Part shown: positions 61,676 through 63,527 of the stretch, piece by piece | How the letters are laid out: each line of letters opens with the position of its first letter | Position numbering within the stretch: position 1 is the first letter of the stretch | Program-made: the position numbers and the translations under genes | Assembly (NCBI RefSeq): GCF_964355755.1 | Contig: NC_092672.1 | Location: 28,764,501-28,828,500 of the forward strand | Origin: Antedon mediterranea | Lineage: Eukaryota > Echinodermata > Crinoidea > Comatulida > Antedonidae | DNA length: 64,000 nucleotides | Direction of reading: 5' to 3' | Notes under the pieces: generated by a model | The model's database searches: none | Seen by the model: the letters and a program-made list of their open reading frames with translations, nothing else | What the model was told of the DNA's origin: nothing

Positions 61676-63527
61676 AGTCGCTATCCAATCGAGTTCGAAC
61701 AATACCATGGAAGCCCCAGTGGTCTAATGGTTAGGACATCTGCATATCAAGCAGGCGGTCCGAGTTCGAGTCTCGGTTGGGGCGACTTTTTCTCATTCTC
61801 ACAGATTTTCTCATCATTATCGTTTCAAATTAATTAATTAAATTTCAGTATATCACCGGGCGGTTTAGAATTAATGTTCTTTGCCTGTTGTGTTTATATA
61901 TATTTAATATTAATATTTTCTGGCTGTTTACTTTATCGTTTTGATTTAGCTTTTCGCTTTTTATTTTTGTATCTCCATTGAGATCCAGCCACTGATACCC
62001 ACAGCATTGTCATTTTTTTCAGTAATTTGCCTTTGGATTTATATATATATATATATATATTTTTGTTTGTATTAATTAATTTTTTTTTTCGTTTAAGAGT
62101 GAGTCATCAGGTTTTCCAATATGGGCCATTGTATTGATTGTAGTCATAAGCATTTTAATGATGTTCATCTTGTTGGCTTCCTGGTTCAAGGTTTGCCATA
62201 CCACTAGTAAGTATTATTCAGTTTTTATATAAAATATAATAAAGTTTACATATTAATTCAGAATTGAAAGGCAAATAACTGAAAAATGACAATGCTGTGG
62301 TTATAAGTGACTGGATCTCAATAAAATACACACGAAATAACTAGAAATCTAAAGTAAAACAGCCAGAACAAAATTATAGAGTTTTCGTGTAACACCATCG
62401 GCGCAATGAAGTAAATTCCACTGTTGAAAAATCTCTTCAGTCAGAAAAGACCTCAATTCTGAAAATTAGTAAGCAATGCTGTTTTCCCAATCTTATCAAT
62501 TTGAATATACATTAGTTAGGTCGAATTTGAGCAGAGACTCAAACTCTAGTGTACTTTTAGGTTGATAATGTTTCTCCACTCTTTTTTTACGAACGTGCAT
62601 CTTGCGTTTCAAGCAGATTTTTTTTATAGATTAAATGTCCAGAAAATACCTTCTATCACAAAGATCACCTATTTCGTAAAAAGTGACGAATTAAATTCTA
62701 GTTATCAACTTTTTATTTATTGTGAATATATATTACTTAATAAATATTTTAATATTACTTATTATTTATTTTTGTGAATATAATTATACTGTGTATGAGT
62801 TTTGATTTTTTATGAAACTGTGTAGGCCTATTAATATGTTCTATGTTTTTATTTTTAGAATACAACGTTTCTAAAGTAGAGAAAATGTCGCTGACCGATA
62901 ATATCTCACCAGTTAAAATATCAAGCTTTGCAGATAATTGTGAGGAAGAGACTTCACTGACTGTTCTCAATACCAGTGGTGGATCTCAACCATTGTGAGT
63001 ACTTATCATCCTTTGCTAAATAAATACTAGAACGCCACTCCGAGAGTGCATACCTCCGCCTACTGTAAAATTCTTCTACATAAGATTTCACCGGAAAAAA
63101 AATATATATATTTATTTTTGTGTCTTAATGTTGTTGACTAACAATAGAACAGCAACGCCAAAAATAAACGGGTGAATTTTAAAAGAAATACAATCTCAGT
63201 TTACTTGTTACTTTAAGACTGCTCGTCGGCTTTTGAAAATTGTCTCCAATCTTTTATATACTCAAGAGATATTTAAGCCTGGTTTCATCAGAACAAAATT
63301 ACTATTGTATTAACTAATACTAAACATCAACAAATTAAAAAAAAAGATCAAACAATGATTACTGTGTTCTTGTAGAATTTCAATGGATGATTTGCAGTTG
63401 TCTATAGACCAGTCTCGGCCATCTTTCAGTCGTAGCAAGTCTCCAGGTTTTAACACGCCATGTAGAACACCAGAAATATTGGTGAGAGCCTTACCACCAG
63501 GCTTTGCTGACGGCGAAACTGAACAAG
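11234..63527 (+). CDS. Gene B: fibrocystin-L (PKHD1L1)-like giant single-pass receptor (55 exons in window, 3' end missing)
   Basis: Fifty-five hand-traced exons, each with GT-AG borders, give about 4,540 residues; the human family member is about 4,200. Domain order: signal peptide (exon 1); IPT 1-3 (2-10); PA14 (11-12); linker repeats (13-21); IPT 4-7 (21-27); cupredoxin-like (28-29); IPT 8-14 (29-32); G8 domain 1 (33-35); beta-helix block 1 (37); G8 domain 2 (38-39); beta-helix block 2 (42-43); stalk (44-52); transmembrane helix (53); cytosolic tail (54-55). This is the known PKHD1L1 architecture. In vertebrates the protein is a cell-surface molecule, known from hair-cell stereocilia coats. 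Two lesions are apparent: a TAA in exon 29 and a frame conflict between exons 36 and 37. The stop codon lies beyond the window. Confidence 0.88.
11289..12949 (+). other. Gene B intron 1
   Basis: AT-rich, with no coding signal. An ATTTC-rich stretch at 12228-12255 resembles the 3' tail of the LINE at 48397-48418 on the opposite strand and may mark a short antisense LINE remnant. Nothing else is recognised. Confidence 0.5.
12950..13033 (+). CDS. Gene B exon 2: start of IPT/TIG domain 1
   Basis: Phase 1 to phase 1. Encodes [23 protein letters not shown], the canonical opening of an IPT domain (I-x-P-x-x-G-x-x-x-G-G/A-T-x-I-T-I-x-G). Confidence 0.82.
13186..14056. mobile_element. Foldback-type element in gene B intron 2
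   Basis: The left end (13195-13262: GTGCAAACAACCACATTTGT, ACTGCCCTCAAA) is matched in inverted order at 13985-14050 (TTGAGGGCACCAT, ATGTGGTTGTTTGCAC, TTTGAGGGCA). No transposase is encoded in the ~720 bp between them. Confidence 0.6.
14201..14342 (+). CDS. Gene B exon 3: IPT domain 1, middle
   Basis: Phase 1 to 2, between a CACTTTAG acceptor and a GTATAG donor. It starts with [10 protein letters not shown], completing the GNGFS turn of the IPT fold, and carries the paired cysteines VECDVIAYW and IYCDTR. Confidence 0.82.
14515..14650. mobile_element. Palindromic MITE-like repeat
   Basis: AAGCTTGGATCCCACTAGAACG and ACGTAAGCCCAACG on the left face TTACGTTGAGCTTACGTTC on the right, with matching inner words (GACAAGCGA, ATCGCTTGT). 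A longer diverged relative may lie at 16960-17260 (AAGCTTGGTTCCCATTA to GTTCTAGTGGAA). Confidence 0.45.
14823..14919 (+). CDS. Gene B exon 4: end of IPT domain 1
   Basis: Phase 2 to 0. Reads [20 protein letters not shown] and a final [11 protein letters not shown], the last strands of the domain. The donor is GTAGGA. Confidence 0.78.
15122..15179 (+). CDS. Gene B exon 5: start of IPT domain 2
   Basis: Phase 0 to 1. Encodes [20 protein letters not shown], an IPT opening. The GTAAGT donor follows. Confidence 0.78.
15215..15372. mobile_element. MITE, GTCTACACTATCAAAC family (copy 1)
   Basis: A near-palindrome with ends GTCTACACTATCAAACTT and AAGTTTGATAGTGTAGAC, and the inner words GTGATGTGCCCATAT and ATATGGGCACATCA. 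Relatives lie near 47326-48473 (interrupted), 55683-55829, 59733-59820 and 60393-60523. Confidence 0.75.
15722..15827 (+). CDS. Gene B exon 6: IPT domain 2, first strands
   Basis: Phase 1 to 2. [16 protein letters not shown] continues the domain begun in exon 5. The loop after it ([13 protein letters not shown]) is long. Confidence 0.78.
16607..16660 (+). CDS. Gene B exon 7: IPT domain 2, short internal exon
   Basis: 54 bp, phase 2 to 2, between TTTTAAG and GTAAGT. Encodes [19 protein letters not shown] with one cysteine. Small exons of this kind occur in the same part of PKHD1L1 genes. Confidence 0.72.
16848..16915 (+). CDS. Gene B exon 8: IPT domain 2, continued
   Basis: 68 bp, phase 2 to 1, from CCCTTAG to GTAAGT. 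Encodes [20 protein letters not shown] with the partner cysteine (IICK). A 5.8-kb intron filled with transposons follows. Confidence 0.74.
17496..17822 (-). mobile_element. tRNA-derived SINE with CAAA tail
   Basis: On the minus strand it begins at 17822 with a class-II tRNA-like head (Leu/Ser type). It has a box A (TGGCCGAGCGG) and a box B (GGGTTCGAGGC), separated by about 50 bp. After a ~200-bp body it ends at about 17500-17520 in a CAAA tetranucleotide tail, which reads as GTTT repeats on the + strand. The promoter boxes plus simple-repeat tail fit a SINE better than a working tRNA gene. Confidence 0.75.
17990..18415. mobile_element. Terminal-inverted-repeat element with an internal 86-bp duplication
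   Basis: Left end 17993-18032 (TTAGCAAAGAACTTATAACA, CAAGAATCTCCTGTTC) is repeated in inverted form at 18374-18413. Inside, an 86-bp unit beginning GAGTAGGGCGCCCGCAT is present twice in tandem (18105 and 18191). No coding sequence. Confidence 0.7.
18819..19010 (-). pseudogene. LINE endonuclease fragment, antisense
   Basis: The minus-strand frame contains [11 protein letters not shown]-x-E-x-x-WNED, the GDFN signature of the APE-type endonuclease of non-LTR retrotransposons, followed by a short helix. A GAAT repeat next to it (about 18837-18857) may be its tail or a local microsatellite. The fragment is far too short to be active. Confidence 0.55.
19405..21900 (+). mobile_element. RTE-like non-LTR retrotransposon, 5' truncated and frame-broken
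   Basis: The order is an endonuclease C-terminus, a basic linker, a reverse transcriptase and a C-terminal region. The endonuclease frame switches near 19513 (GLGERNKRG before it, YWTWKSPN after), then shows IDYILSN and DIASDHRMV, the endonuclease end with its SDH motif. The RT has [34 protein letters not shown] and FADD (21060-21071). The ORFs 19517-20293 and 20349-21722 lie in different frames, so the copy is inactive. It lies in gene B intron 8 in the sense orientation. RTE is my best clade guess. Confidence 0.8.
20349..21722 (+). pseudogene. Reverse transcriptase ORF of the RTE-like element
   Basis: 457 codons, open from the fingers ([17 protein letters not shown]) through the palm motif FADD and the thumb to a C-terminal WRWAGHVAR motif, common in RTE-type and related elements ([20 protein letters not shown]). 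The catalytic residues D (FVDYQKAF) and DD (FADD) are present. The endonuclease upstream is broken by frameshifts, so the element as a whole is dead although this ORF is intact. Confidence 0.75.
21900..22385 (+). pseudogene. LINE 3' fragment (QKRACR-type RT tail)
   Basis: The 107-codon frame from 21910 reads [20 protein letters not shown], then LHRRRDLC-like and FAKSIL, then ends at TGA near 22233. This is the C-terminal tail of a CR1/L2/jockey-type ORF2, 5' truncated. A close relative lies in intron 35 (44253-44636). Confidence 0.65.
22695..22808 (+). CDS. Gene B exon 9: end of IPT domain 2
   Basis: Phase 1 to 1, after a long T-run acceptor. Encodes [20 protein letters not shown] and [15 protein letters not shown], the last strands and the linker to IPT 3. 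Confidence 0.8.
23362..23605 (+). CDS. Gene B exon 10: IPT domain 3
   Basis: Phase 1 to 2. The whole domain is in one exon: [45 protein letters not shown]. Two cysteines at the usual IPT disulphide positions. Confidence 0.88.
23758..23986 (+). CDS. Gene B exon 11: PA14 domain, first half
   Basis: Phase 2 to 0. Contains [20 protein letters not shown] and DESQLYFSM, the G-x-F/Y-x-F-x-x-x-SDD-x-x-x-L-x-x core of PA14, a carbohydrate-binding fold found in the same place in vertebrate PKHD1L1. Confidence 0.88.
24296..24592 (+). CDS. Gene B exon 12: PA14 domain, second half (coding end about 24550)
   Basis: Phase 0 in. I place the donor at 24551 (CAG followed by GTGAAT); the open frame itself runs on to 24592. 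Encodes [20 protein letters not shown] and [10 protein letters not shown], the second PA14 half (G-x-x-YYIE-x-x-H-x-x-x-G). Confidence 0.85.
   Translation: MKIAFNSRATKSFYTRPKEQISNPLKLTGGTHYYIEAYHHQHRGSHYVNVGLMLYDLPISNADYSGAVNEKQTISITSSNKNQLQVNDSYHNKTEEPN
24801..25886. mobile_element. Foldback DNA element with 10-bp target duplication
   Basis: The ends are ~90-bp perfect or near-perfect inverted repeats starting GGGTGTCACGAAAGCTCAGA. They contain the unit CACGAAAGCTCAGAC two to three times. Inner blocks are also palindromic (GTTTTTGTTTCTATGGA at 25095 and its complement at 25340; TTGATGATTTTACAGA at 25011 and its complement at 25408). The flanks are GCTTAGAAAT on the left and GCTTAGGAAT on the right, a one-mismatch target-site duplication. 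No transposase, so non-autonomous. Confidence 0.85.
26225..26565 (-). repeat. Dispersed repeat shared with intron 52
   Basis: Blocks such as AGGCAAAGAACATTAATTCT, AACCGCCCGGTGATATACTG and ATCTCAATGGAGATACAAA recur in reverse complement at 61820-62010. The two copies lie in introns 12 and 52 of the same gene. Confidence 0.65.
26821..27016 (+). CDS. Gene B exon 13: linker with 99-bp tandem duplication
   Basis: Phase 0 to 1, between GAAGTTTAG and GTAATA. Two 33-residue units follow one another (26824-26922 and 26923-27021, the last five bases being intronic). Each reads LLI[12 protein letters not shown], then L-x-GTFN and MDE-x-T. The second unit leads into exon 14, giving the family pattern G-x-F-x-x-x-x-x-x-x-x-G-x-x-x-x-NATA-x-EVQ-x-AI. 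The first unit looks like an added copy. See findings. Confidence 0.72.
27337..27477 (+). CDS. Gene B exon 14: post-PA14 repeat
   Basis: Phase 1 to 1. [20 protein letters not shown] is the A-x-x-V-x-x-A-I helix typical of the repeats after PA14 in PKHD1L1; it ends with [11 protein letters not shown]. Confidence 0.83.
27478..28427 (+). other. Gene B intron 14
   Basis: AT-rich sequence with nothing recognised beyond splice sites. Short ORFs at 28027-28302 and 28326-28526 have no family features. Confidence 0.5.
28428..28822 (+). CDS. Gene B exon 15: post-PA14 repeat region
   Basis: Phase 1 to 0, donor GTTAAT. Contains [40 protein letters not shown] and ends [15 protein letters not shown]. It continues the linker repeats in which a strand pair is followed by an A-x-x-F/V-x-x-A-L helix. 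Confidence 0.83.
28823..29417 (+). other. Gene B intron 15
   Basis: Contains a short GGTCTGAGACG/GGTCTGAAATC repeat near 28965-29010; otherwise no feature recognised. Confidence 0.45.
29418..29545 (+). CDS. Gene B exon 16
   Basis: Phase 0 to 2. [20 protein letters not shown] and the acidic YEDGDQRSD loop. Beta-rich linker sequence with no named domain. Confidence 0.78.
29607..29700. repeat. Decayed copy of the GACA/GACC repeat
   Basis: CAGTCGCGTG, ACCGACCGACCAACC and CGACATAGTGAGCTAT follow each other as in the copies at 1157-1970 and 42785-42990, but the ends are eroded. Confidence 0.5.
30379..30545 (+). CDS. Gene B exon 17
   Basis: Phase 2 to 1. [20 protein letters not shown] and [20 protein letters not shown] place the donor inside ACAT|GTAAGG because this phase joins exon 18. 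Confidence 0.78.
30699..30983 (+). CDS. Gene B exon 18
   Basis: Phase 1 to 1. Starts [20 protein letters not shown], then an NANC/GFPLLQV strand set, and ends [10 protein letters not shown]. The G-S-F-x-x-x-W-x-G end joined to exon 19 (A-x-x-A-x-x-M-x-x-L-L) reproduces the linker repeat seen at exons 13-14. Confidence 0.82.
31434..31577 (+). CDS. Gene B exon 19
   Basis: Phase 1 to 0. [20 protein letters not shown], then [20 protein letters not shown]. The helix-plus-strand order is that of the linker repeats. Confidence 0.82.
31789..31911 (+). CDS. Gene B exon 20
   Basis: Phase 0 to 0. [20 protein letters not shown] and [19 protein letters not shown]. The I-P-x-x-x-LRTPH motif is characteristic of this place in PKHD1L1-like proteins. 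Confidence 0.83.
32043..32151 (+). CDS. Gene B exon 21: lead-in to IPT domain 4
   Basis: Phase 0 to 1. [20 protein letters not shown], then [13 protein letters not shown], the first strand of the next IPT. Confidence 0.82.
32928..33137 (+). CDS. Gene B exon 22: IPT domain 4
   Basis: Phase 1 to 1. [31 protein letters not shown] and [13 protein letters not shown], a complete IPT core with paired cysteines. Confidence 0.87.
33416..33481 (+). CDS. Gene B exon 23: start of IPT domain 5
   Basis: Phase 1 to 1, 66 bp. [15 protein letters not shown] is an IPT opening strand. Confidence 0.8.
33993..34126 (+). CDS. Gene B exon 24: IPT domain 5
   Basis: Phase 1 to 0. [27 protein letters not shown] and IIHCTLEVQ give the rest of the domain. 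Confidence 0.83.
34540..34689 (+). CDS. Gene B exon 25: end of IPT 5, start of IPT 6
   Basis: Phase 0 to 1. Contains a basic [10 protein letters not shown] site that could be cut by furin-like proteases (inference), then [15 protein letters not shown], the next IPT opening. Confidence 0.8.
35005..35191 (+). CDS. Gene B exon 26: IPT domain 6
   Basis: Phase 1 to 2. [55 protein letters not shown]. The donor is GTATGT. Confidence 0.87.
35305..35890 (+). mobile_element. SINE-like dispersed repeat with tRNA-like core
   Basis: It starts CTAGAGGGTACTCCGAGAGT..CCTCCGCC and ends AACCTCCTTGGCGGAGGTAA. Near 35449-35515 is a tRNA-like stretch with box A TGGTGTAATGG and box B GCTGGTTCAAGCCCC, followed by a T-run. 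The distal part has GTGACCTTGACC-type sequence and an ACAC-rich stretch. A second, truncated copy of the start is at 63026-63115. Confidence 0.65.
35930..37808 (+). repeat. 1.9-kb TGY trinucleotide microsatellite in intron 26
   Basis: Continuous TGT/TGC triplets with occasional TAT and TTC. A 69-bp higher-order period is visible between about 36900 and 37350. The triplet period leaves several frames open on both strands for 630 codons or more (poly-Val/Ala, poly-Leu, poly-Cys, poly-Thr). The repeat ends about 20 bp before the exon 27 acceptor at 37825-37826. Confidence 0.95.
37827..38068 (+). CDS. Gene B exon 27: IPT domain 7
   Basis: Phase 2 to 1, acceptor [29 protein letters not shown], then [37 protein letters not shown]. 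The frame of the upstream poly-Cys ORF is continuous with this exon. Confidence 0.87.
38669..38854 (+). CDS. Gene B exon 28: cupredoxin-like domain, first part
   Basis: Phase 1 to 1. [20 protein letters not shown] and [19 protein letters not shown]. The V-x-x-GDTV-x-W-x-W core is that of the cupredoxin-like fold found between IPT blocks in PKHD1L1. I see no full set of copper ligands, so metal binding is doubtful. Confidence 0.85.
39085..40764 (+). CDS. Gene B exon 29: cupredoxin end and IPT domains 8-12, with an in-frame TAA
   Basis: A 1,680-bp exon, phase 1 to 1. It starts with the last cupredoxin strands ([17 protein letters not shown]). IPT openings follow in order: [80 protein letters not shown] and [20 protein letters not shown]. 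The frame is open except for TAA at 40347-40349, within IPT 11, right after the first domain cysteine (GDVC). The same frame resumes directly ([13 protein letters not shown]) and stays open for 138 codons to the donor GTAAGC. Confidence 0.88.
41037..41186 (+). CDS. Gene B exon 30: IPT domain 13
   Basis: Phase 1 to 1. [40 protein letters not shown]. Complete core, donor GTAAAT. Confidence 0.85.
41359..41533 (+). CDS. Gene B exon 31: end of IPT 13, start of IPT 14
   Basis: Phase 1 to 2. [20 protein letters not shown] is the IPT 14 opening. The donor follows TTTAG. Confidence 0.85.
41863..42016 (+). CDS. Gene B exon 32: IPT domain 14
   Basis: Phase 2 to 0. [34 protein letters not shown]. The fourteenth IPT, matching the number reported for the human protein. 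Confidence 0.84.
42511..42667 (+). CDS. Gene B exon 33: start of G8 domain 1
   Basis: Phase 0 to 1. [20 protein letters not shown] then [13 protein letters not shown]: the W-x-P-x-x-G and P-x-G-x-x-x-x-x-D strands of a G8 domain. Confidence 0.87.
42785..42990 (+). mobile_element. Compact MITE with GACA/GACC core
   Basis: AAGGCCAACAGCCATAAGTCGCGTG at one end and GTCGCGTCCACGCGACTAAAAA at the other, with CATAGTGATACCGGACCGAC repeats between. It lacks the inner ~600 bp of the relative at 1157-1970. Confidence 0.65.
43190..43352. mobile_element. Palindromic MITE, AAGCCGATTTTCCACTAGGC family
   Basis: The two ends, AAGCCGATTTTCCACTAGGC.. and ..GCCTAGTGGAAAATCGGCTT, form a ~35-bp terminal inverted repeat continuing into GAATTTGTTCG. 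Target duplication may be TAA or similar. Located in gene B intron 33. Confidence 0.8.
43421..43630 (+). CDS. Gene B exon 34: G8 domain 1, middle
   Basis: Phase 1 to 1. [40 protein letters not shown], then [20 protein letters not shown]: the G-x-L-x-F, G-x-L-x-V/I-G and GAKTLAV motifs of G8. Confidence 0.9.
44034..44201 (+). CDS. Gene B exon 35: end of G8 domain 1
   Basis: Phase 1 to 1. [40 protein letters not shown]. This W-x-x-L and W-x-x-G-D-x-I-x-I-AST stretch closes G8 in the family. Confidence 0.9.
44225..44865 (+). pseudogene. LINE 3' fragment (QKRACR-type RT tail) in intron 35
   Basis: The 127-codon frame from 44253 reads [20 protein letters not shown] and [20 protein letters not shown], the thumb and C-terminal part of a CR1/L2/jockey-type RT. 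It ends at a stop near 44636, followed by an ATA-rich stretch and a GAAT tail near 44855. Close kin of the 21900 fragment. Confidence 0.7.
44909..45108 (+). CDS. Gene B exon 36: linker before beta-helix block 1, with suspect donor
   Basis: Phase 1 in. Encodes [36 protein letters not shown] and [12 protein letters not shown]. The only fitting GT donor (45109, GTAAAC) leaves phase 0, while exon 37 needs phase 1. Joining the conserved protein exactly requires one more base here. See findings. Confidence 0.75.
45223..46875 (+). CDS. Gene B exon 37: parallel beta-helix block 1
   Basis: A 1,653-bp exon, required phase 1 to 1. It holds very conserved family stretches: [117 protein letters not shown]. 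The repeated short G/N-x-I/V units are those of PbH1 repeats. This is the best preserved part of the protein and makes the family assignment firm. Confidence 0.93.
47326..48473. mobile_element. MITE (GTCTACACTATCAAAC family, copy 2) interrupted by a LINE
   Basis: The left MITE half (47326-47383: CAAACTTTTTGTGACAAAAA, GGACACGATGATGTCAT) stops abruptly. The right half (48419-48473: ATCACTACCATATTTTGGCA, CATCACATTTTTTTGAC) follows the LINE at 47384-48418. The joined halves restore the order seen in uninterrupted copies. Confidence 0.75.
47384..48418 (+). pseudogene. 5'-truncated LINE inserted in a MITE
   Basis: The 228-codon frame 47404-48090 shows [50 protein letters not shown] and [11 protein letters not shown]-x-KI, the C-terminal third of a CR1/jockey-type RT. 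It ends in a pentamer tail of ATGAA/GAAAT units at 48397-48418. The frame is intact, so the insertion is fairly young. Confidence 0.8.
48570..49062. mobile_element. Palindromic MITE, TAGGGAGGTTTCGCAACGCT family
   Basis: Left end TAGGGAGGTTTCGCAACGCT then ACGAATACGATAACGAA; right end TTCGTTATCGTATTCGTAAG then GTTGCGAAACCTCCCTAT. About 490 bp between ends, no ORF. Located in gene B intron 37. Confidence 0.8.
49516..49764 (+). CDS. Gene B exon 38: start of G8 domain 2
   Basis: Phase 1 to 1. [20 protein letters not shown] joins the end of exon 37 (LYYL). Then [36 protein letters not shown] and [13 protein letters not shown], the second G8 opening. Confidence 0.87.
50138..50182 (+). repeat. ATT microsatellite
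   Basis: About 15 copies of TTA/ATT in intron 38. Confidence 0.9.
50253..50504 (+). CDS. Gene B exon 39: G8 domain 2, middle
   Basis: Phase 1 to 1. [60 protein letters not shown]: the same G8 motifs as exon 34. Confidence 0.88.
51135..51380 (+). CDS. Gene B exon 40: end of G8 domain 2
   Basis: Phase 1 to 1. [40 protein letters not shown], the closing W-x-x-L and W[11 protein letters not shown]. Confidence 0.88.
52013..52186 (+). CDS. Gene B exon 41
   Basis: Phase 1 to 1. [20 protein letters not shown] is the E-V-GLL-T-RNI motif that follows G8 in the family, as EVGLLTHNV follows domain 1. Confidence 0.86.
52524..52757 (+). CDS. Gene B exon 42: beta-helix block 2, start
   Basis: Phase 1 to 1. 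[54 protein letters not shown]-x-x-IQDN-x-I-H is a PbH1 repeat. Confidence 0.87.
52870..53399 (+). CDS. Gene B exon 43: beta-helix block 2
   Basis: Phase 1 to 0. [77 protein letters not shown]. Several PbH1 repeats. Confidence 0.88.
53480..55055 (-). pseudogene. Antisense LINE in intron 43 (RT in two frames)
   Basis: On the minus strand, 55033-54362 carries [64 protein letters not shown] and KYADDTG. After a frame break near 54300-54365, 54270-53716 carries [14 protein letters not shown] and the C-terminal domain. The 3' end near 53480-53520 has an ATTGAATGG-rich tail. 5' truncated, CR1/L2/Rex-like by its motifs, and inactive. Confidence 0.8.
55307..55487 (+). CDS. Gene B exon 44
   Basis: Phase 0 to 1. 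[40 protein letters not shown]. Family-specific sequence after the beta-helix. Confidence 0.85.
55683..55829. mobile_element. MITE, GTCTACACTATCAAAC family (copy 3)
   Basis: AAGCTCTGTCTACACTACCA at one end, TTTGATAGTGTAGACAGTGC at the other, with GTGATGTGCC and AGCACATCACAC inside. Intron 44. Confidence 0.75.
56206..56368 (+). CDS. Gene B exon 45
   Basis: Phase 1 to 2. [40 protein letters not shown]. Conserved family sequence. Confidence 0.83.
56735..56973 (+). CDS. Gene B exon 46
   Basis: Phase 2 to 1. [48 protein letters not shown]. The DMDCDG-x-KK and GD[11 protein letters not shown] motifs are strongly conserved in fibrocystin-type proteins. Confidence 0.88.
57410..58216 (+). CDS. Gene B exon 47
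   Basis: Phase 1 to 1, 807 bp. Starts [20 protein letters not shown] and [20 protein letters not shown], then [20 protein letters not shown]. Near the end [13 protein letters not shown] is a basic cluster that fits a furin-type cleavage site. The human protein family is known to be proteolytically processed, but cleavage here is inference. Confidence 0.9.
58335..58536 (+). CDS. Gene B exon 48
   Basis: Phase 1 to 2, donor [26 protein letters not shown] then [21 protein letters not shown] helical start followed by a Pro/Thr-rich stalk. Confidence 0.8.
58814..58907 (+). CDS. Gene B exon 49 (3' end uncertain)
   Basis: Phase 2 in. [20 protein letters not shown] and [14 protein letters not shown]. 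The only phase-0 donor that joins exon 50 is CGT|GTACAA at 58907, which skips the short stretch expected before GEIVANLG. See findings. Confidence 0.6.
58930..59180 (+). repeat. Degenerate minisatellite in intron 49
   Basis: About eight irregular copies of GTGACTACCAAAGCTAGTGC-like units (20-36 bp). It lies where family members encode part of the extracellular stalk. Confidence 0.75.
59202..59576 (+). CDS. Gene B exon 50: stalk
   Basis: Phase 0 to 0. [51 protein letters not shown]. The G-x-V-x-x-LG and G-x-ANFTDL-x-I motifs are typical of the membrane-proximal beta repeats of the family. Confidence 0.86.
59733..59820. mobile_element. MITE, GTCTACACTATCAAAC family (copy 4, short)
   Basis: GTCTACACTATCAAACTTTT and TTTTGATAGTGTAGCCAGAG flank only about 50 bp, so the middle is deleted. 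Confidence 0.7.
59876..60266 (+). CDS. Gene B exon 51: stalk
   Basis: Phase 0 to 1. [40 protein letters not shown], then [20 protein letters not shown]. Another membrane-proximal repeat. Confidence 0.86.
60393..60523. mobile_element. MITE, GTCTACACTATCAAAC family (copy 5)
   Basis: AGCTCTGTCTACACTATCAA on the left, AATGTAGACAGAGCTTTA on the right. An internal CCCAAATATGGTAGTGAT unit is duplicated in tandem. Confidence 0.72.
60756..60925 (+). CDS. Gene B exon 52: membrane-proximal segment (SEA-like)
   Basis: Phase 1 to 0. [40 protein letters not shown]. The G-S-x-x-x-x-F and x-D-L-x-x-G-R/K pattern resembles half of an SEA-type fold. No autocleavage motif is seen. Function not assigned. Confidence 0.84.
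61640..62035 (+). repeat. Dispersed repeat shared with intron 12, with TA microsatellites
   Basis: TTTCAGTATATCACCGGGCG, AGAATTAATGTTCTTTGCCT and TTTGTATCTCCATTGAGAT are reverse complements of parts of 26390-26540. TA runs occur at about 61648-61672 and 62038-62062. Confidence 0.65.
61713..61783 (+). tRNA. tRNA-like gene with full cloverleaf (anticodon ATC; Asp/Glu type), possibly a SINE head
   Basis: 71 nt fold completely: acceptor GCCCCAG/TTGGGGC, D stem GTC/GAC, anticodon stem TCTGC/GCAGG with loop ATATCAA, variable loop of 4, T stem CCGAG/CTCGG with loop TTCGAGT. Box A (TGGTCTAATGG) and box B (GAGTTCGAGTC) are intact and a T5 terminator follows at about 61786. Position 73 is G. Anticodon ATC would read Asp codons but A at position 34 is not normal for Asp in eukaryotes, so it may be a pseudogene or a tRNA-derived SINE head. 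Confidence 0.6.
62098..62206 (+). CDS. Gene B exon 53: transmembrane helix
   Basis: Phase 0 to 1. Short SESSG lead, then [20 protein letters not shown] and the basic SWFKVCH stop-transfer side. It is the only strong membrane segment of the protein besides the signal peptide. The cysteine just inside could be lipidated (inference). Confidence 0.9.
62859..62994 (+). CDS. Gene B exon 54: juxtamembrane cytosolic tail
   Basis: Phase 1 to 2. [20 protein letters not shown] and [19 protein letters not shown]. Homologous to the gene A exon at 803-932 with the same phases. Confidence 0.87.
63026..63115 (+). repeat. Truncated copy of the 35305 SINE-like repeat
   Basis: CTAGAACGCCACTCCGAGAG and CCTCCGCCTACTGTAAAATT are shared with the start of the copy at 35305. 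The tRNA-like core and right end are missing. Confidence 0.6.
63376..63527 (+). CDS. Gene B exon 55: [10 protein letters not shown] tail motif
   Basis: Phase 2 to 1, acceptor TTCTTGTAG, donor [44 protein letters not shown]. Homologous to gene A exon 2502-2641. The exons for the ~90-residue domain and MYND finger would lie past the window; nothing matching them is in 63528-64000. Confidence 0.87.
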
